Shown piece by piece: positions 25,053-36,375 of a stretch of 64,000 bases of DNA. The notes beneath the pieces were generated by a model, which ran no database searches, had not been told where the DNA came from, and saw only the letters and a list, made by a program, of their open reading frames with translations. The DNA is from Atherix ibis (Eukaryota > Arthropoda > Insecta > Diptera > Athericidae): the NCBI GenBank assembly GCA_958298945.1, contig OY282607.1, positions 31,690,500 through 31,754,499 on the forward strand. The letters run 5' to 3'. The first letter of the stretch is position 1. Each line of letters begins with the position of its first letter. The position numbers and the translations under genes are program-made.

Positions 25053-25965
25053 TCAAAAATTATTTATTTTTTCATGAATATCTATTTTGCCTCCTTCAAA
25101 GTAATCCCCACCAGATATTATACACTTATGCCAACGTTTTTCCCAATCCTCGAAGCACTTCAAAAAATCATTTTTTGTGATATTGTTCAGATCCTCCTTC
25201 GATGCCGTCTTTATCTCCTCAATCGTAGCGTAGCGTCGTCCTTTCATGGGGCTCTTCAGTTTCGGGAACAAGAAAAAGTCACAGGGGGCTAGATGTGGCG
25301 AATACGGTGGCTGCTGCATTTTTTTTTTGGCCAAAAATTCACGATGCGTGAGCAGGGACGTTATCATGGTGCAAAAGCCAATTTTTGTTCGTCCACAAAT
25401 CCGGGCGTTTCTAGAGGATTGCTTCACGCAACTTCCGCATAACTTGCAGGTAATATTCTTTATTGACCGTTCAACCCTGTTGTAAAAACTCATGATGCAC
25501 CACGCCCCTGCAATCGAAGAAAACTGTAACCAAAACCTTCACATTCGACCGAACTTTGCTCGCTTTTTTCGGTCTTGGCTCGTGCGGCAGCTTCCATTGG
25601 CATGATTGAGCTTTGGTTTCTACGTCATAACCATAAACCCATAATTCGTCACCAGTAATTACCCTCTGGAGCAAATTTTGTTCGTCACGGACAGAGCCCA
25701 ACAGCTCCTTAGCAATGTAAATGCGATGCTGTTTTTGGTCGAAATTAAGCAATTTTGGTACGAATTTCGCGGCGACCCGTTTCACGCCAAATTATTGGTA
25801 AAAATCGAATGGCACGAGCCAATCGATATGTTTAAGTCCTTTTGTACCACCGATAAACGTTGCTTCGGTCCAAGGTAGCTTCACCATATGCCGCGCAATT
25901 AATTTTGTTTTTCACACAAAATTTGATACAGATTCTTTTATTCATTTTTTGGAATGGGCAAAAAT
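25053..25965 (-). pseudogene. Mariner transposase, broken (outer element)
   Basis: Minus-strand reading starts near 25,950 with MNKRICIKFCVKN, loses most of the first DNA-binding region, then continues with MKRVAAKFVPKLLNFDQKQH, VITGDELWVYGYDVETKAQS and the stretch before the second catalytic Asp. It resumes in another frame with PPYSPHLAPCDFFLFPKLK and ends WHKCIISGGDYFEGGKI. First Asp present (GDELW); the second-Asp HDNAPAH block is destroyed and the last Asp lies in a changed motif (SPHLAPCD). At least one frameshift near 25,480. Dead. Confidence 0.85.
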
Positions 25966-26055
25966 CAAAGAAGAGCCAAAACACGTGCAAGCAAAGCAGC
26001 TGTCAAAAATTAATTAACATTCAAAATGGCCGAACTTGTCGGCATAAGTGAGAGA

Positions 26056-27553
26056 CTTAGATTAAAGAATACCTGGATAGGCTCCTACCGTATATGTATA
26101 CGCATTTTTGTGTACAAATTTTTACAAAGAGATATTGTTGTCAAAATTTTTTTATGTAGACATGACACCCACTGCCATCTAGTTGTCGTAATAGAAATTT
26201 ATTGAATTGCAAAAGAATAATTTATATTCATTTTAATTCACTTATTGGAAACAAAAATGCAATTTAAATACAACGATAGGCAATTTTTATATTTTGTACA
26301 ATCTTTTGATACGAAATGGAATTCTATTTTAGGTTTATTATTTATTCCGTAAATATGAATCAAATATAAAGCGCCTCAATTTTGTAGACTTTCGGAGAGT
26401 TTGAAAACTTTAATTCTCCATGAAAGTGGAAACTTAAGAGCTATTCTTGTCATTTGTGAAGTTTTCTTTTGGCACATCGGAAAGTGCAATTAAAAGTATT
26501 TTTTTACATATTTACAAGTATTTACGAAAAGTAAGTATTTTTACAAATAGTTATATTTTTGATAAAACTTAATACGAAGTTTTTATTTCAGAAAATTAAG
26601 TAATTTATTAGAAATTGCTAGAAATTCGCCGAAAAGAGGAAACCGGGAATTTCGTTCTTTCGGTAAGTTGACATCTTCATTTTTACTAACCAAAATAACT
26701 AATATTTAGTTTGTGATGTGCCTTAATGGATATTAGTGATTTATTTTATCCAAAAAGTGGTGAAAAAGTGAAAAGTTGGTCATTAAATAAATGTAAACAA
26801 ATCCGATGTTGACAGTTCAATGTTTACCAGAAAATAGTTCAGTGCCGGTGTACGTAAAGTGTGTGTAAGAAAGTTTAAGGTACCGAATTTTTCAGTCTAT
26901 TTTCCATTGCTGTTTTCATTGTGTTAAAATAAATAAAGTATATTCTTCGGTAGGCTTATTATTTAAATAAATTTTGTTTTGCTTGCTCTATTAGACCATA
27001 TTATAATGCATTTATTACATAATATTGTTTTCTTTTTTTTTAGAATATTAATTATTAATTTTTTAAGTAAATTAAATTTTTCATCTTGCAATTTAGTTTT
27101 AAAGCATTTTCTTTAATGTTGTATACGATTAACTTCTTATTGTGCATATAATTGTTTTCATATAATCCAATAACTTACAATTTTTTTTTTATATATGCTC
27201 TTCCACTTTATAATTCTGTTTTAATAAATAATATATAGTGAAATATCTAATAAATAAATAAATAATATTTTAAAATAGAATACTGTGTTTTATTGCAAAT
27301 TTCCAAAACTAATTCCATCAAACAACAAAATCCGCAGTATTAAAAAATCTATTCGTTTAAGCATAAATGACATCACATATGAAAATGGTTTTGAACGAAC
27401 CGTTTCAATCGCATACTGAACTTTTAAATTGGCCCCCAATGATTTACGCCCTTTCTGTTGTATTGCATGTGTGTGCGTTCTACGAATGTATTGCCAACAA
27501 AATTTGAACAGAATTTTTGTGTAGAGGCTTATCCAGTTCTTCTTTAATCTAAG
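26056..27553. mobile_element. Unclassified 1.5 kb element with 8-bp target duplication
   Basis: Flanked on both sides by the exact 8-bp direct repeat GTGAGAGA (26,048-26,055 and 27,554-27,561). Termini are inverted: the left begins CTTAGATTAAAGAA and continues CTGGATAGGC, the right (complement) begins CTTAGATTAAAGAA and continues CTGGATAAGC. It sits in the 5'UTR of the outer mariner. No transposase recognised; a 103-codon minus-strand ORF (27,290-27,601) runs across the right end and has no known family. An 8-bp duplication is usual for hAT and P-type elements, but the termini do not look like typical hAT ends. Confidence 0.75.
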
Positions 27554-27606
27554 GTGAGAGACATGAGTATCAACATAACGCCACAAAAAATCGAAAATCA
27601 AATATA

Positions 27607-28888
27607 CGAGAGTCGTTCAATAAGTTCTTAGAAAATCCGAGAAATTGCGCTCGTAGTGTCGGTAAAGATATTTTTTGTAAGTAGCATTATCAACAGGAAA
27701 GCTGTCAAAATTTCAGCTCGATCCATAGCGTAGGTCAATTTCTATCATCGATTAAAGTTAACGACATTTATTTGTGCATAACAATGGGAAAAAGCGAGTT
27801 TAGGGCTGTCATCAAACATCTCTATTTGAAAGGCTTAAGCGCGAAAGAAATCAAAGCCGAGTTGGATGCAGTTTACAATTGGGTGAATGAATTTAAACGT
27901 GGCCGTTCATCCACAAAAGATGGACATCGTTCAGGACGTCCAGTTGAGGTGTCTACTCCTGAAATCATCGACAAAATCCACCATCTGATTTTAAGCGATC
28001 GGCGAATTAAAGTGCGCGAATTAGTTGAGGCCACGGGCATATCACAAGGTACAGTCGCTTCAATTTTGCATAAAAAATTGTCTGTGAAAAAAATTTCGGC
28101 AAGATGGGTGCCGCGTTTGCTCTCAGAGGAGAATAAGCGCAATCGTGTAGTCGACTCTGAGGCTATGTTGTCACTCTTTCATCGCAATCCTGCCGAATTC
28201 CTTCGCCGATATGTCACTGTAGACGAAACCTGGATACACTACTACACTTCAGAAACGAAGAGACAGTCATCACAGTGAATTTTCAAGGGTGAACGGGCTC
28301 CGAAAAAGGCAAAAACTGTGCCATCGGCCGGCAAGGTGATGGCCACGGTCTTTTGGGATTCGTAGGGCATCATTTTTATCGACTACTTGGAAAAAGGAAA
28401 AACAATAACAGGAGCGTATTACGCGTCGTTATTGCAACGGTTGAGCGAGGAAATCAAAGAGAAACGCCCCCATCTGAAGAAGAAAAAAATCCCCTTGCAT
28501 CAGGACAATGCGCGTGTGCACACCTGCGCTGTTTCCATTGCCAAAATTGTGGAATTGAGAATGGAATTGTTGCAGCATCCCGCTTATTCACCAGATTTGG
28601 CCCCGAGTGACTATTTTCTTTTCCCCAATCTGAAGAAATGGCTTGGCGGACGACGGTTCACTTCCAACGAGGACGTCATTGCTCAAACGGATGAGTATTT
28701 TGCAGAACTTCAGAAATCCTATTTTTTGGACGGGATAAAAATTTTGGAAAAACGGTTGGAAAAGTATATAGAGCTAAAAGGAGATTAGCTCTATACAAAA
28801 AGTCCCTAGAAAAAGATGGAAAATTTTTTTTTTTTTTAAAAAACATTTTTTTTCCATCTTTTTCCAAGGACTTATTGAACGACCCTCG
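27607..28888 (+). mobile_element. Inner mariner, 1.28 kb
   Basis: Inverted ends CGAGAGTCGTTCAATAAGT and (complement) CGAGGGTCGTTCAATAAGT, each next to TA. Complete in length, inserted in the outer mariner just inside its right end. Confidence 0.9.
27784..28788 (+). pseudogene. Inner mariner transposase with two nonsense codons
   Basis: Reads MGKSEFRAVIKHLYLKG, helix-turn-helix regions, WVPRLLSEENKRNR, VTVDETWIHYY (first Asp), LHQDNARVH (second Asp), YSPDLAPSDYFLF (last Asp) and ends YIELKGD. A TGA at 28,276-28,278 replaces an expected Trp, and a TAG follows WDS near 28,363. About ten residues are missing between ELDAV and YNWV. Otherwise collinear, so inactivation is recent relative to the other relics. 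Confidence 0.9.
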
Positions 28889-28941
28889 TACCTAACCCGC
28901 GGAAATTCAAAATTCGCGATACTTTTTGAACAGACCTCGTA

Positions 28942-30239
28942 CACACCACACAAGCAGTTTTCGCGTATACAATGACTTTTTCACAAACATTTAAGAGTTT
29001 TCATTAACATATCCATCTTCTAAAATGTTTGGAGCACTTTTACACATTCTTCAACTCTGTATCGATCCATGATTAAATGTCCCAAAGCCTGTTGATAACT
29101 GTTATCAAAAATGAAAATAAAAAAATTAGAAAAATTAAACATAAACATCTCAGAAATAATCACTATCAAAGATCTGCGCATTACCATTAAATCACTGTTT
29201 ATATTATAATTTTTTAAAGCGTAAATAATTTTTTTTTAATAATACGCACTCATTTTGCATTGTTAGTTTTAAGTTAACTCATTTTTTTTGTTAGAATAGA
29301 CAAAGTCAACTATCCAACCCGTCTCTGATCAATCAGTATAATTAATTTTATTATACTACACTATCATAGTTCCTATGCAACATGCACATGTGTATAAATT
29401 GTCGTAATTCACCTTTTTTCTGACCCCCACCACCATTAGATCAATTCAATAGTGTAATATACCGACTTTGAATCACATTATCTATAAATAAATCTTAAAT
29501 GCGAGTTAATAGTTTATTAGTACAACACATTCGAGTTGGATAGTATCAGACTCATACCCCAGTAGGAAATGCAATGCTTACCTAATCGATTACAAACCCA
29601 TCTGCATTACAACATAATTTATTTTTTCTCGCATATCCGACAATGTAGCGATTACTTTTTGCGTTGCCAAGCATTACTTATATCATTGATTACATATTGC
29701 TTTAGCCTATAAGCCATTATATATTTTATTACCCAGTAACCCGTTACATATTTCATTACCCAGTAATCGATGAAATTATCAATCCACGGATTTGTATGCA
29801 CAATTGAAAGTATTTTAATTAACAATATAAAAATATAATAAAAATTTTAAGATAATTTATAAATTAATAAAATCAATTTTTTTAAGAACAAGTTTTATAT
29901 ATTTTTAGTCAATGTTTTCCTATATACGCGTACGTGTGCGCTTATTGTAAATAATAATTTTATTTTTATACTAACTAAAAAAAATAAAAGAATTAATTCT
30001 TTTTTTTATAATAATAACACTTCAATTTTGAATAATCATAAGTTTATTTACCGCTGGTTTTATGATTTTTCATTTTAAAACTGAAATTTTAACAAAAAAA
30101 AAAACGGCAAGGGCAATATGATAAGTCATTGACTAATATAAAAATGTAGTTGATATTAGTAAAACGATATATTTTTTATCATTTGAAATTTTTAAAAAGT
30201 AGTCATACATAATTTTATTTAAATCTGTTCAATAGTTTA
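28942..30239. other. AT-rich spacer with possible hAT-like terminus
   Basis: No gene. From about 29,555 to 29,790 there are repeated ATTACCCAGTAA and CTAATCGATTAC motifs of the kind found near hAT transposon ends. A possible inverted partner lies at 31,480-31,560 (complement begins CCTAGTATGAAAATTGGGTA). The pairing is loose and the interior holds a mariner relic, so this is tentative. Confidence 0.3.
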
Positions 30240-31310
30240 GTTTTGACAGTCGTTCAAAGGAGAATGGGAAAAAAAACCATATCTGAAATCGAAAGCAAAT
30301 TTGAAAAGTATCATGAAAACTCCCCGCCATCGTTTAGAATGAGTCAGAATTGGTTTATTTAATTTCCTTGTGGTCATACCAGCATAAGTAGCGTTGAGCG
30401 ACTAAGACCTTCAATTAAGGTCGCCATCAAAGAAATTATTAATAAAATCCATTCTAAAAGACTCTCATCGAGTGAATGCATATACCATATAATAGCAGAC
30501 ATGGTATATATCGCAAAAGAACATGTAGGCTGCATTTTATATGAAATTTTTGGTATGAGAAAGCTATCGGCGAGACGGCTACGGGGTTTGCTAACAACAC
30601 CTAACCAAAACAGTGTGGAGTGTGTAGACATTTTTAGAGTGTGTCAAGTTCAGTGGACATTTTTAACTGTAATCCCAATTAACTATTTTAGCATAGATTC
30701 ATAATTGTTAATGGAAACATGGATTTACAAAAATCAAAGTTCAGTCAAATAATAAAATTCTACTAGCGAACGTGTATCAAAGTAGGCAAAACGGTTCTAT
30801 CGGCAGGAAAGGTTATGTATGTTATGCTGTTTTCTGGAGAAAATTACTTTCTTCATAGACTATCTTGGAAAAGAAAAAATTATAACAGAAGAGTATTACA
30901 TGGCATTATTAGACCAGTTGAATGATGAAATCAAGATGAAACTACCGCATTTGGCGAAGAAAAAATTCATAAAATCAAGATGAAACAACTGCATTTGGTG
31001 AAGAAAAAATTCTGACATCGTCGCCATATCAAAAGTCCATATGATAGGATATGATTGATTGCAGCCGCATCTGCCATATTCGCCAAATTTAGCTCCCAGT
31101 AATTTGGCTCAACCGTTTGGCTCAAACGATGAGGTGATTTTTAAAACAAACGCCTACTTTGAAGGACTGAAGATATTGTATTTTTCTCATCGGATTCAAG
31201 GAATAGAAGAACATTGGACAAAGTGTATCTACCTAAACGGACACTATATAATAAATTTTACACATAAAAAAGTTGTTTTTCTTGTTAAGGCCAAATATTA
31301 ATCATATAAC
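30240..31310 (+). pseudogene. Heavily degraded mariner
   Basis: Broken reading with many stops: GKKTISEIESKF-like start, helix-turn-helix remnants (EHVGCILYEIFGMRKLSARR), YYMALLDQLNDEIK, then LQPHLPYSPNLAPSN and TNAYFEGLK, ending WTKCIYLNGHYI near 31,250. An internal direct repeat of CATTTGG(C/T)GAAGAAAAAATTC is at about 30,950-31,010. Catalytic region lost. Confidence 0.75.
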
Positions 31311-33803
31311 CCTCGTATTTTCATAATAATTTATATAAAATTTAAAATCTTTACTACCTATCAATGCTCTCGAAAGATAATATCTAAATAATTATTCCAT
31401 TTCACCATCTTGAAAATTTTCACTATCTGCTGTTTTTCAAGCAATTTTAAAGCTTTACTTTATGCATTTCCATTCGTTACCTTCGTAATTGATTACTATC
31501 TCATCAATGAAAGCATCAATTCTCAATATAGTCGCTTACCCAATTTTCATACTAGGAAAAAGTGATGGAAAAATATCTCCCCTACGTGTATGTTGACGTG
31601 ACTTAAGTGCAATACAACAAAAAAGAAAACAAGTCTAGTAAGGAAAAAAACCAACTAAAAGATGGCAAAAACGCTGCCGAGATAAGAAATGAGTAAATGA
31701 TCAGAACTTTTCTTCATTTTTGGACCTTTAACTTTTTCAAAACAGCAAAAACAAAACTAGAATCAGTAACAGAAACAATTCACAGTTGTGCGAGCAGATT
31801 TAATTTTACCATTCAGTGATAATTGAAAATTCGCAAGGCGATCATATATAAATTGAATTGTTTGTTCAATATTTGAAATCATTATTCAATGAGAAATCGT
31901 CCATTGTTGATATGTAAAAGATTACTAATAGTAAGAGTATATATAGTAAATTGTTTATTCGTCAACTTCAGCTCTAACGTTAAACAATCAATTTTATAAA
32001 TCGAGTGTTTTAAAAATAGTGAATAAAATTAATATCAAGTTTGTTTTATATTTTTCTAATACCTTAAAAAATAGAATAAAATTATTAAATTGAATTTATA
32101 AAAAAAAAAAACAATAATAATAATTATAATATTTAATAATAATAAATCAGTTTTATCTAAAGTGCATAAATATGTAAGTTTAATAATAATAATTGACTAT
32201 TTGTAATTAAATTAAATTATAAATTTTATTTAAATAATCTATGAAAATTGTTTATAAAAAGTTTTGAATTTATTTTTTTTTATAAGTATATTTTTAACTG
32301 TAAGATATTTCTTGATAAAATAAAAAATTATAATTAACTTTAGTCAAATGAAGAATGTATTTTAAAATAAAAGAAAACTGAAATTATAGTTTTTTGGAAA
32401 AAAAAGAAATTTGCTTTATTCTATTTTTTGTATAATTACAACTTTCAAATCAATAGTATAATATTATTATCCATTTTTAATATTATTATTTAGTGTAATA
32501 CAATAATATGTCATTTAGTTAATTTTATTTAATACATTTTAAATTCATTGTAGTTATTCATTTTTGCGTGATTTTTTTTTCTCTTCCAAATATAAAAATA
32601 AAATTAATGTGGAAAAGAATATATTTGATTATAGTAGATAAAATTAATTTTCTTTTATTTTTATAAGAAATTTTATCAAAAAAAAATTATTTAACAATCG
32701 AGAAATTGTTGATCAATTAAATCAGAAAACGAGAATGGTTGTTCTTCAAGTAAATCTTATACTTAACATGAATTCGCAATAATCGTAAAAAATGAATAAT
32801 TAATAATGGGTATGAATAAATTTGTATTTTTAATTTCTAAATGCCTACTATGGTAAAGTAGGAATCTGATTCTTCGAAAAACTTACACGCTTCGAAGTTG
32901 TTTTATTTAACATAATTTACGTTCTTAACTTTATTCCAAAACTTAAAACGTAAATCCATTAAAAAAAATAATCAATGTCATAAGAATTTGTATAAATAAA
33001 TTATACAATCTTATTTTATAAATCTAACGAAAAAAATGAAATTTCATTTTTGATTGAATGAATAGATAGTTTAAATTTAAAAAAAAAAAATAATCTGAAG
33101 GCATTTAAATTTAATGAACTTTAATAAATGAAAATAAATTGAATTTTATATTTCGATTTGATTCTGATTTGTATATGAATAATAGAGAGAAATTTATAAC
33201 GTGATATCTTAAAATATTATAAAATACGTTCGTTATACAATATATTGTCATAGTAGAATTTCAGGAATAAAAAATTAAAAAAAAACTACAATATAAAATG
33301 ACCTAATAGAATTTTGATTGGAAAAATCAAAATAAACTAATTTCATTGCATATGGAAATGAATTTTGGAAAGTGGAACAGTAGATAAACAATATTGTTAA
33401 ACAATAAAAAGCTATAGGGTCGTCAAATGGCATTATGGTCGAGACGTTGAATTATAACTCCTGATCCTAGAGACGTTACCTAACATACAACAAACAAATA
33501 ACCAAAGAAGCTATTAGAATTCTTTTAAAAAACGATACCATAAATTAATTTTTAATATGATTTTTCCCATAATTTCCTATAATCTAAAGTTAATTAATTA
33601 CGATTTTATTTGCACTTTTTCGATTAAGTTTCTATACAAGATCGAAAAAAAAATGGGAAATATTTATTGTAGTTAAATTTCTTAAGTTGACCGTGTTGAA
33701 ATTTCAAAGTTAATGGAATAAAACTATAGGTTTTCTTTTAATAATCATGCCTTTATTGTTGGAGTATTATTTGATAATAACAAAATTTTCCTGTTTGTAA
33801 CTA
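31311..33803. other. Extremely AT-rich spacer
   Basis: Long A/T runs and short random ORFs; no gene, RNA gene or element could be supported. Confidence 0.6.
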
Positions 33804-35064
33804 CCAGGTGTATAAGCTTAAATCCGCTGTTTGGTTATAGATGGCGTGAGTGAGCATATTAAGCTACCATGGGCACGCCATACTTTTTTTTTATGAGTTT
33901 GACATCTGTCAATATTAATCAGTGCACATTGTCAGCAATTTCGTACAAAAACATACATTTTTCCTAGAATCATGTCTAGTTTTGTGCCAGAAAAAGAGCA
34001 TATGCGGGAAGCTCTGCTTTTCTGCTTCAATTTGACGAAACCGGCTGCCGAATTGCATCGAATACTTATGGAGGCCTATAGTGAGAGTGCTTTATCGAAA
34101 ACAACGTGCCGAGATGGGTTTCGTCGGTACAAAGATGGAAATTTTGACTTGTAGGACAAGAAGCGTGAAAATCGGCCTAGGAAGGTTGAGGACCATCAAT
34201 TGCAGGCTCCTTTCGACGAAGACAGTACCTAATCGCAAAAAATTGCTTTCGGAGCAATTGGGTTTTACACAACCAGCCATTTCCATGCGTCTAAGTGTCA
34301 TGGGGAATATTGAAAAGATCGGAAAATGGGTGCCGCATGAATCGAAGGAAAGGCAGATGGAGCGACGCCAATACACATGCGAAATCTTGCTTGCCAGACA
34401 AAAAAGAAAGTCGTTCCTGCTTCGGATTGTGAAAAGTGGATATACTCGTATTTCAAGAATCCTAAACACAAGAAATCGTGGGTTGATCCCAGTCAACCAT
34501 CAACATCTTCCTCAAGACCAAATCGCGTCGGACGAAAGACGATGCTGTGCGTTTGGTGGGATCAGCAGGGTATCGTCTGCTATGAGATGTTGAAACCTGG
34601 TGAAACTGTCAATGCCCCCCGCTACCACCAACAACTGATCAAATTGCACCGTGCTCTGCGTGAAAAAAGGACAGATTATCAACAAAGACATGACAAGCTG
34701 ACTTTCCTCCACGACAACGCACCATCGCACACGTCAAAAATGGTCCGAAACTACTTGGAGACACTCAACTGGGAGGTGCTACCCCACCCCGCTTATTACC
34801 AGACCTGGCCCCTTCTGACTACCACCTGTTTTCGTCGATGGCCCACGCGCGCTGAGCAGCACTTCGATTCTTACGAAGACGTCCAGAAATGGCTTGGTGA
34901 GTGGTTTGCCTCGAAAGAGTGGCGTGGTATCCACAAATTACCCGAGAGATGGGAAAAATGTGTAGCTAGCGAGGGCAAGTTCTTTTAATAAATTTGTTTT
35001 TGCTTTCTATGAAAAAAAAACATGTTTTTTTAATTAAAAAACAGCGGGTTTAAGCTTATACACC
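33804..35064 (+). mobile_element. Mori/BmMar-type mariner, 1.26 kb
   Basis: Inverted ends share GGTGTATAAGCTTAAA(T/C)CCG (left from 33,807; complement to 35,064), with TA just outside. Contains one decayed transposase gene. Confidence 0.88.
33972..34988 (+). pseudogene. Mori-type mariner transposase, frameshifted
   Basis: Begins MSSFVPEKEHMREALLFCFN, runs to a TAG at 34,152-34,154, and is disrupted through the DNA-binding region to about 34,380. The core then reads KWIYSYFKNPKHKKSW, LCVWWDQQGIV, FLHDNAPSH (second Asp), and WEVLPHPAYYQTWPLLTTTC where YSPDLAPSDYHLF is expected, showing a short frame loss. It ends KLPERWEKCVASEGKFF. The first catalytic Asp block is altered (ASDCEKWI). Inactive. 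Confidence 0.88.
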
Positions 35065-35275
35065 TAACAAATAATACAAATAAATAATATTTCTGGTAGC
35101 AGAATTGAATATATCTACACCACTGACCAAGCTTAAAAAAACAGTTACTGACCTTATAATCTACGGTATGTACTGCTTCAAATCGGGCATTATCTTTTGT
35201 CTGTGGTGAACTGTGAGCAGCCTTGAACAACCTATTTTTCAAATGAAGTTGATCTTTACAGATAGTCTTCCAATA

Positions 35276-35352
35276 GGTTACGTTAATATACCGCATGTTA
35301 ATTACCTAACATTTTAAGTTAGGTAATTAACATGCGGTATATTAACGTAACC
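35276..35352. repeat. Perfect hairpin, 35-bp arms, plus direct repeats
   Basis: Arm 35,276-35,310 is the exact reverse complement of 35,318-35,352 with a 7-base loop. The arm core GTTAATATACCGCATGT is then repeated directly at about 35,354 and again, with changes, near 35,379, separated by TATTGTAACC. No coding capacity. Probably a fold-back element or the inverted end of a MITE. Confidence 0.9.
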
Positions 35353-35399
35353 GTTAATATACCGCATGTATTGTAACCGTTAATATACGGCATCATTTT

Positions 35400-35935
35400 A
35401 AGCAAACAATTAAATTGGCCGAAAAGTTAAATATTTTTATTTCACATCGCCATACCAATATTCTGAGGATGAAAATTGCTAATATCCTTTTTGCTAACCG
35501 TATTCATCCTATTTGGCAATTCTGCGGCATCCGCCTCACTATTTGACACATTCTGCATAACTTCTAGAACACGTTGGCTTAATTTTCGATTAGAGTGTGG
35601 TTACTAATCCATCCGCATACTTGTTGTCACCAAATAGCCTCAAGGTGGCAGTCCCTGGCACATGTCCTAGGAACCTTCTTTACAATACAATAAAAATTGT
35701 ATTTCTTCCAATAAATCAATCACCATAAAATATTACTTTTTATAATAAAGAAAGATTATTATCTTAATAAATGTCAATTTATCTATTAAATTAAAAAAAA
35801 ATGATCAAACAATAAAAAAGTCGTGTTTGCATTCTGGCTATTTACCGTTCTGTGTTCACTGACATCGTAAACTTGCCTAACCTGCTATAAAAATAGTACT
35901 TAACATTATAAGACAAAAGGACTGGACCAACGATG
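35400..35935. other. Spacer
   Basis: Less AT-rich in places (35,520-35,680), but no motif of a known gene or transposon was recognised. Confidence 0.4.
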
Positions 35936-36375
35936 GAAGATTTCTTATCTACAAACATCGAAAAGCCAGTAGACTCGAAAACCATTCCGAAATTGTGGGC
36001 AACGAATATTTACCATCTCCGTCCTTTATACAATTCCCGTGGTGTTTACTTTATCATTTCCTATATTTATAAAAGACTGTCACTTAACCCAGAATTTCTT
36101 TTTTAATAATACTCCTTCCATTCTGAACCCAACTACTATTCCTTTTCAAAATCTTCCTTTTAATATTCTTAAACATTTAAATATGCTCCAAAAATATTAG
36201 TAAACTCTGACTTTTTCCTTCAATTAATTATCGCCCAGTCTTTTTTTTTAAAGAAGCTAGCATCGCAAACCCATACCAGACATTAAGACGCCAAATGCCC
36301 TCATAGTCGTGGTGCTACAAAATGGCGCCTTTGGCTCTTGTCAAAAGAAAAAAATCCATACAAACAAATAAAGAT
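35936..36375 (+). repeat. Dispersed repeat, probable LINE 3' end (independent copy)
   Basis: Diverged copy of the family seen at 5,640-5,975: shares the CCATTCC(A/G)AAATT, CCAGAATTT, CCTCATAGTCGTGGT and CATACAAACAAATAAA blocks in the same order. Confidence 0.5.

Larger units (their letters stand above)
25014..28939 (-). mobile_element. Mariner with two nested insertions
   Basis: Ends are a near-perfect inverted repeat, CGAGGTCTGTTCAAAAAGTA at the left and its complement at the right (to 28,939), flanked by TA on both sides. The transposase reads on the minus strand. A 1.5 kb element (26,056-27,553) and a second mariner (27,607-28,888) sit inside its 5' region. Without them the element would be about 1.1 kb, shorter than a full mariner because part of the N-terminal coding region is missing. 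Confidence 0.85.
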
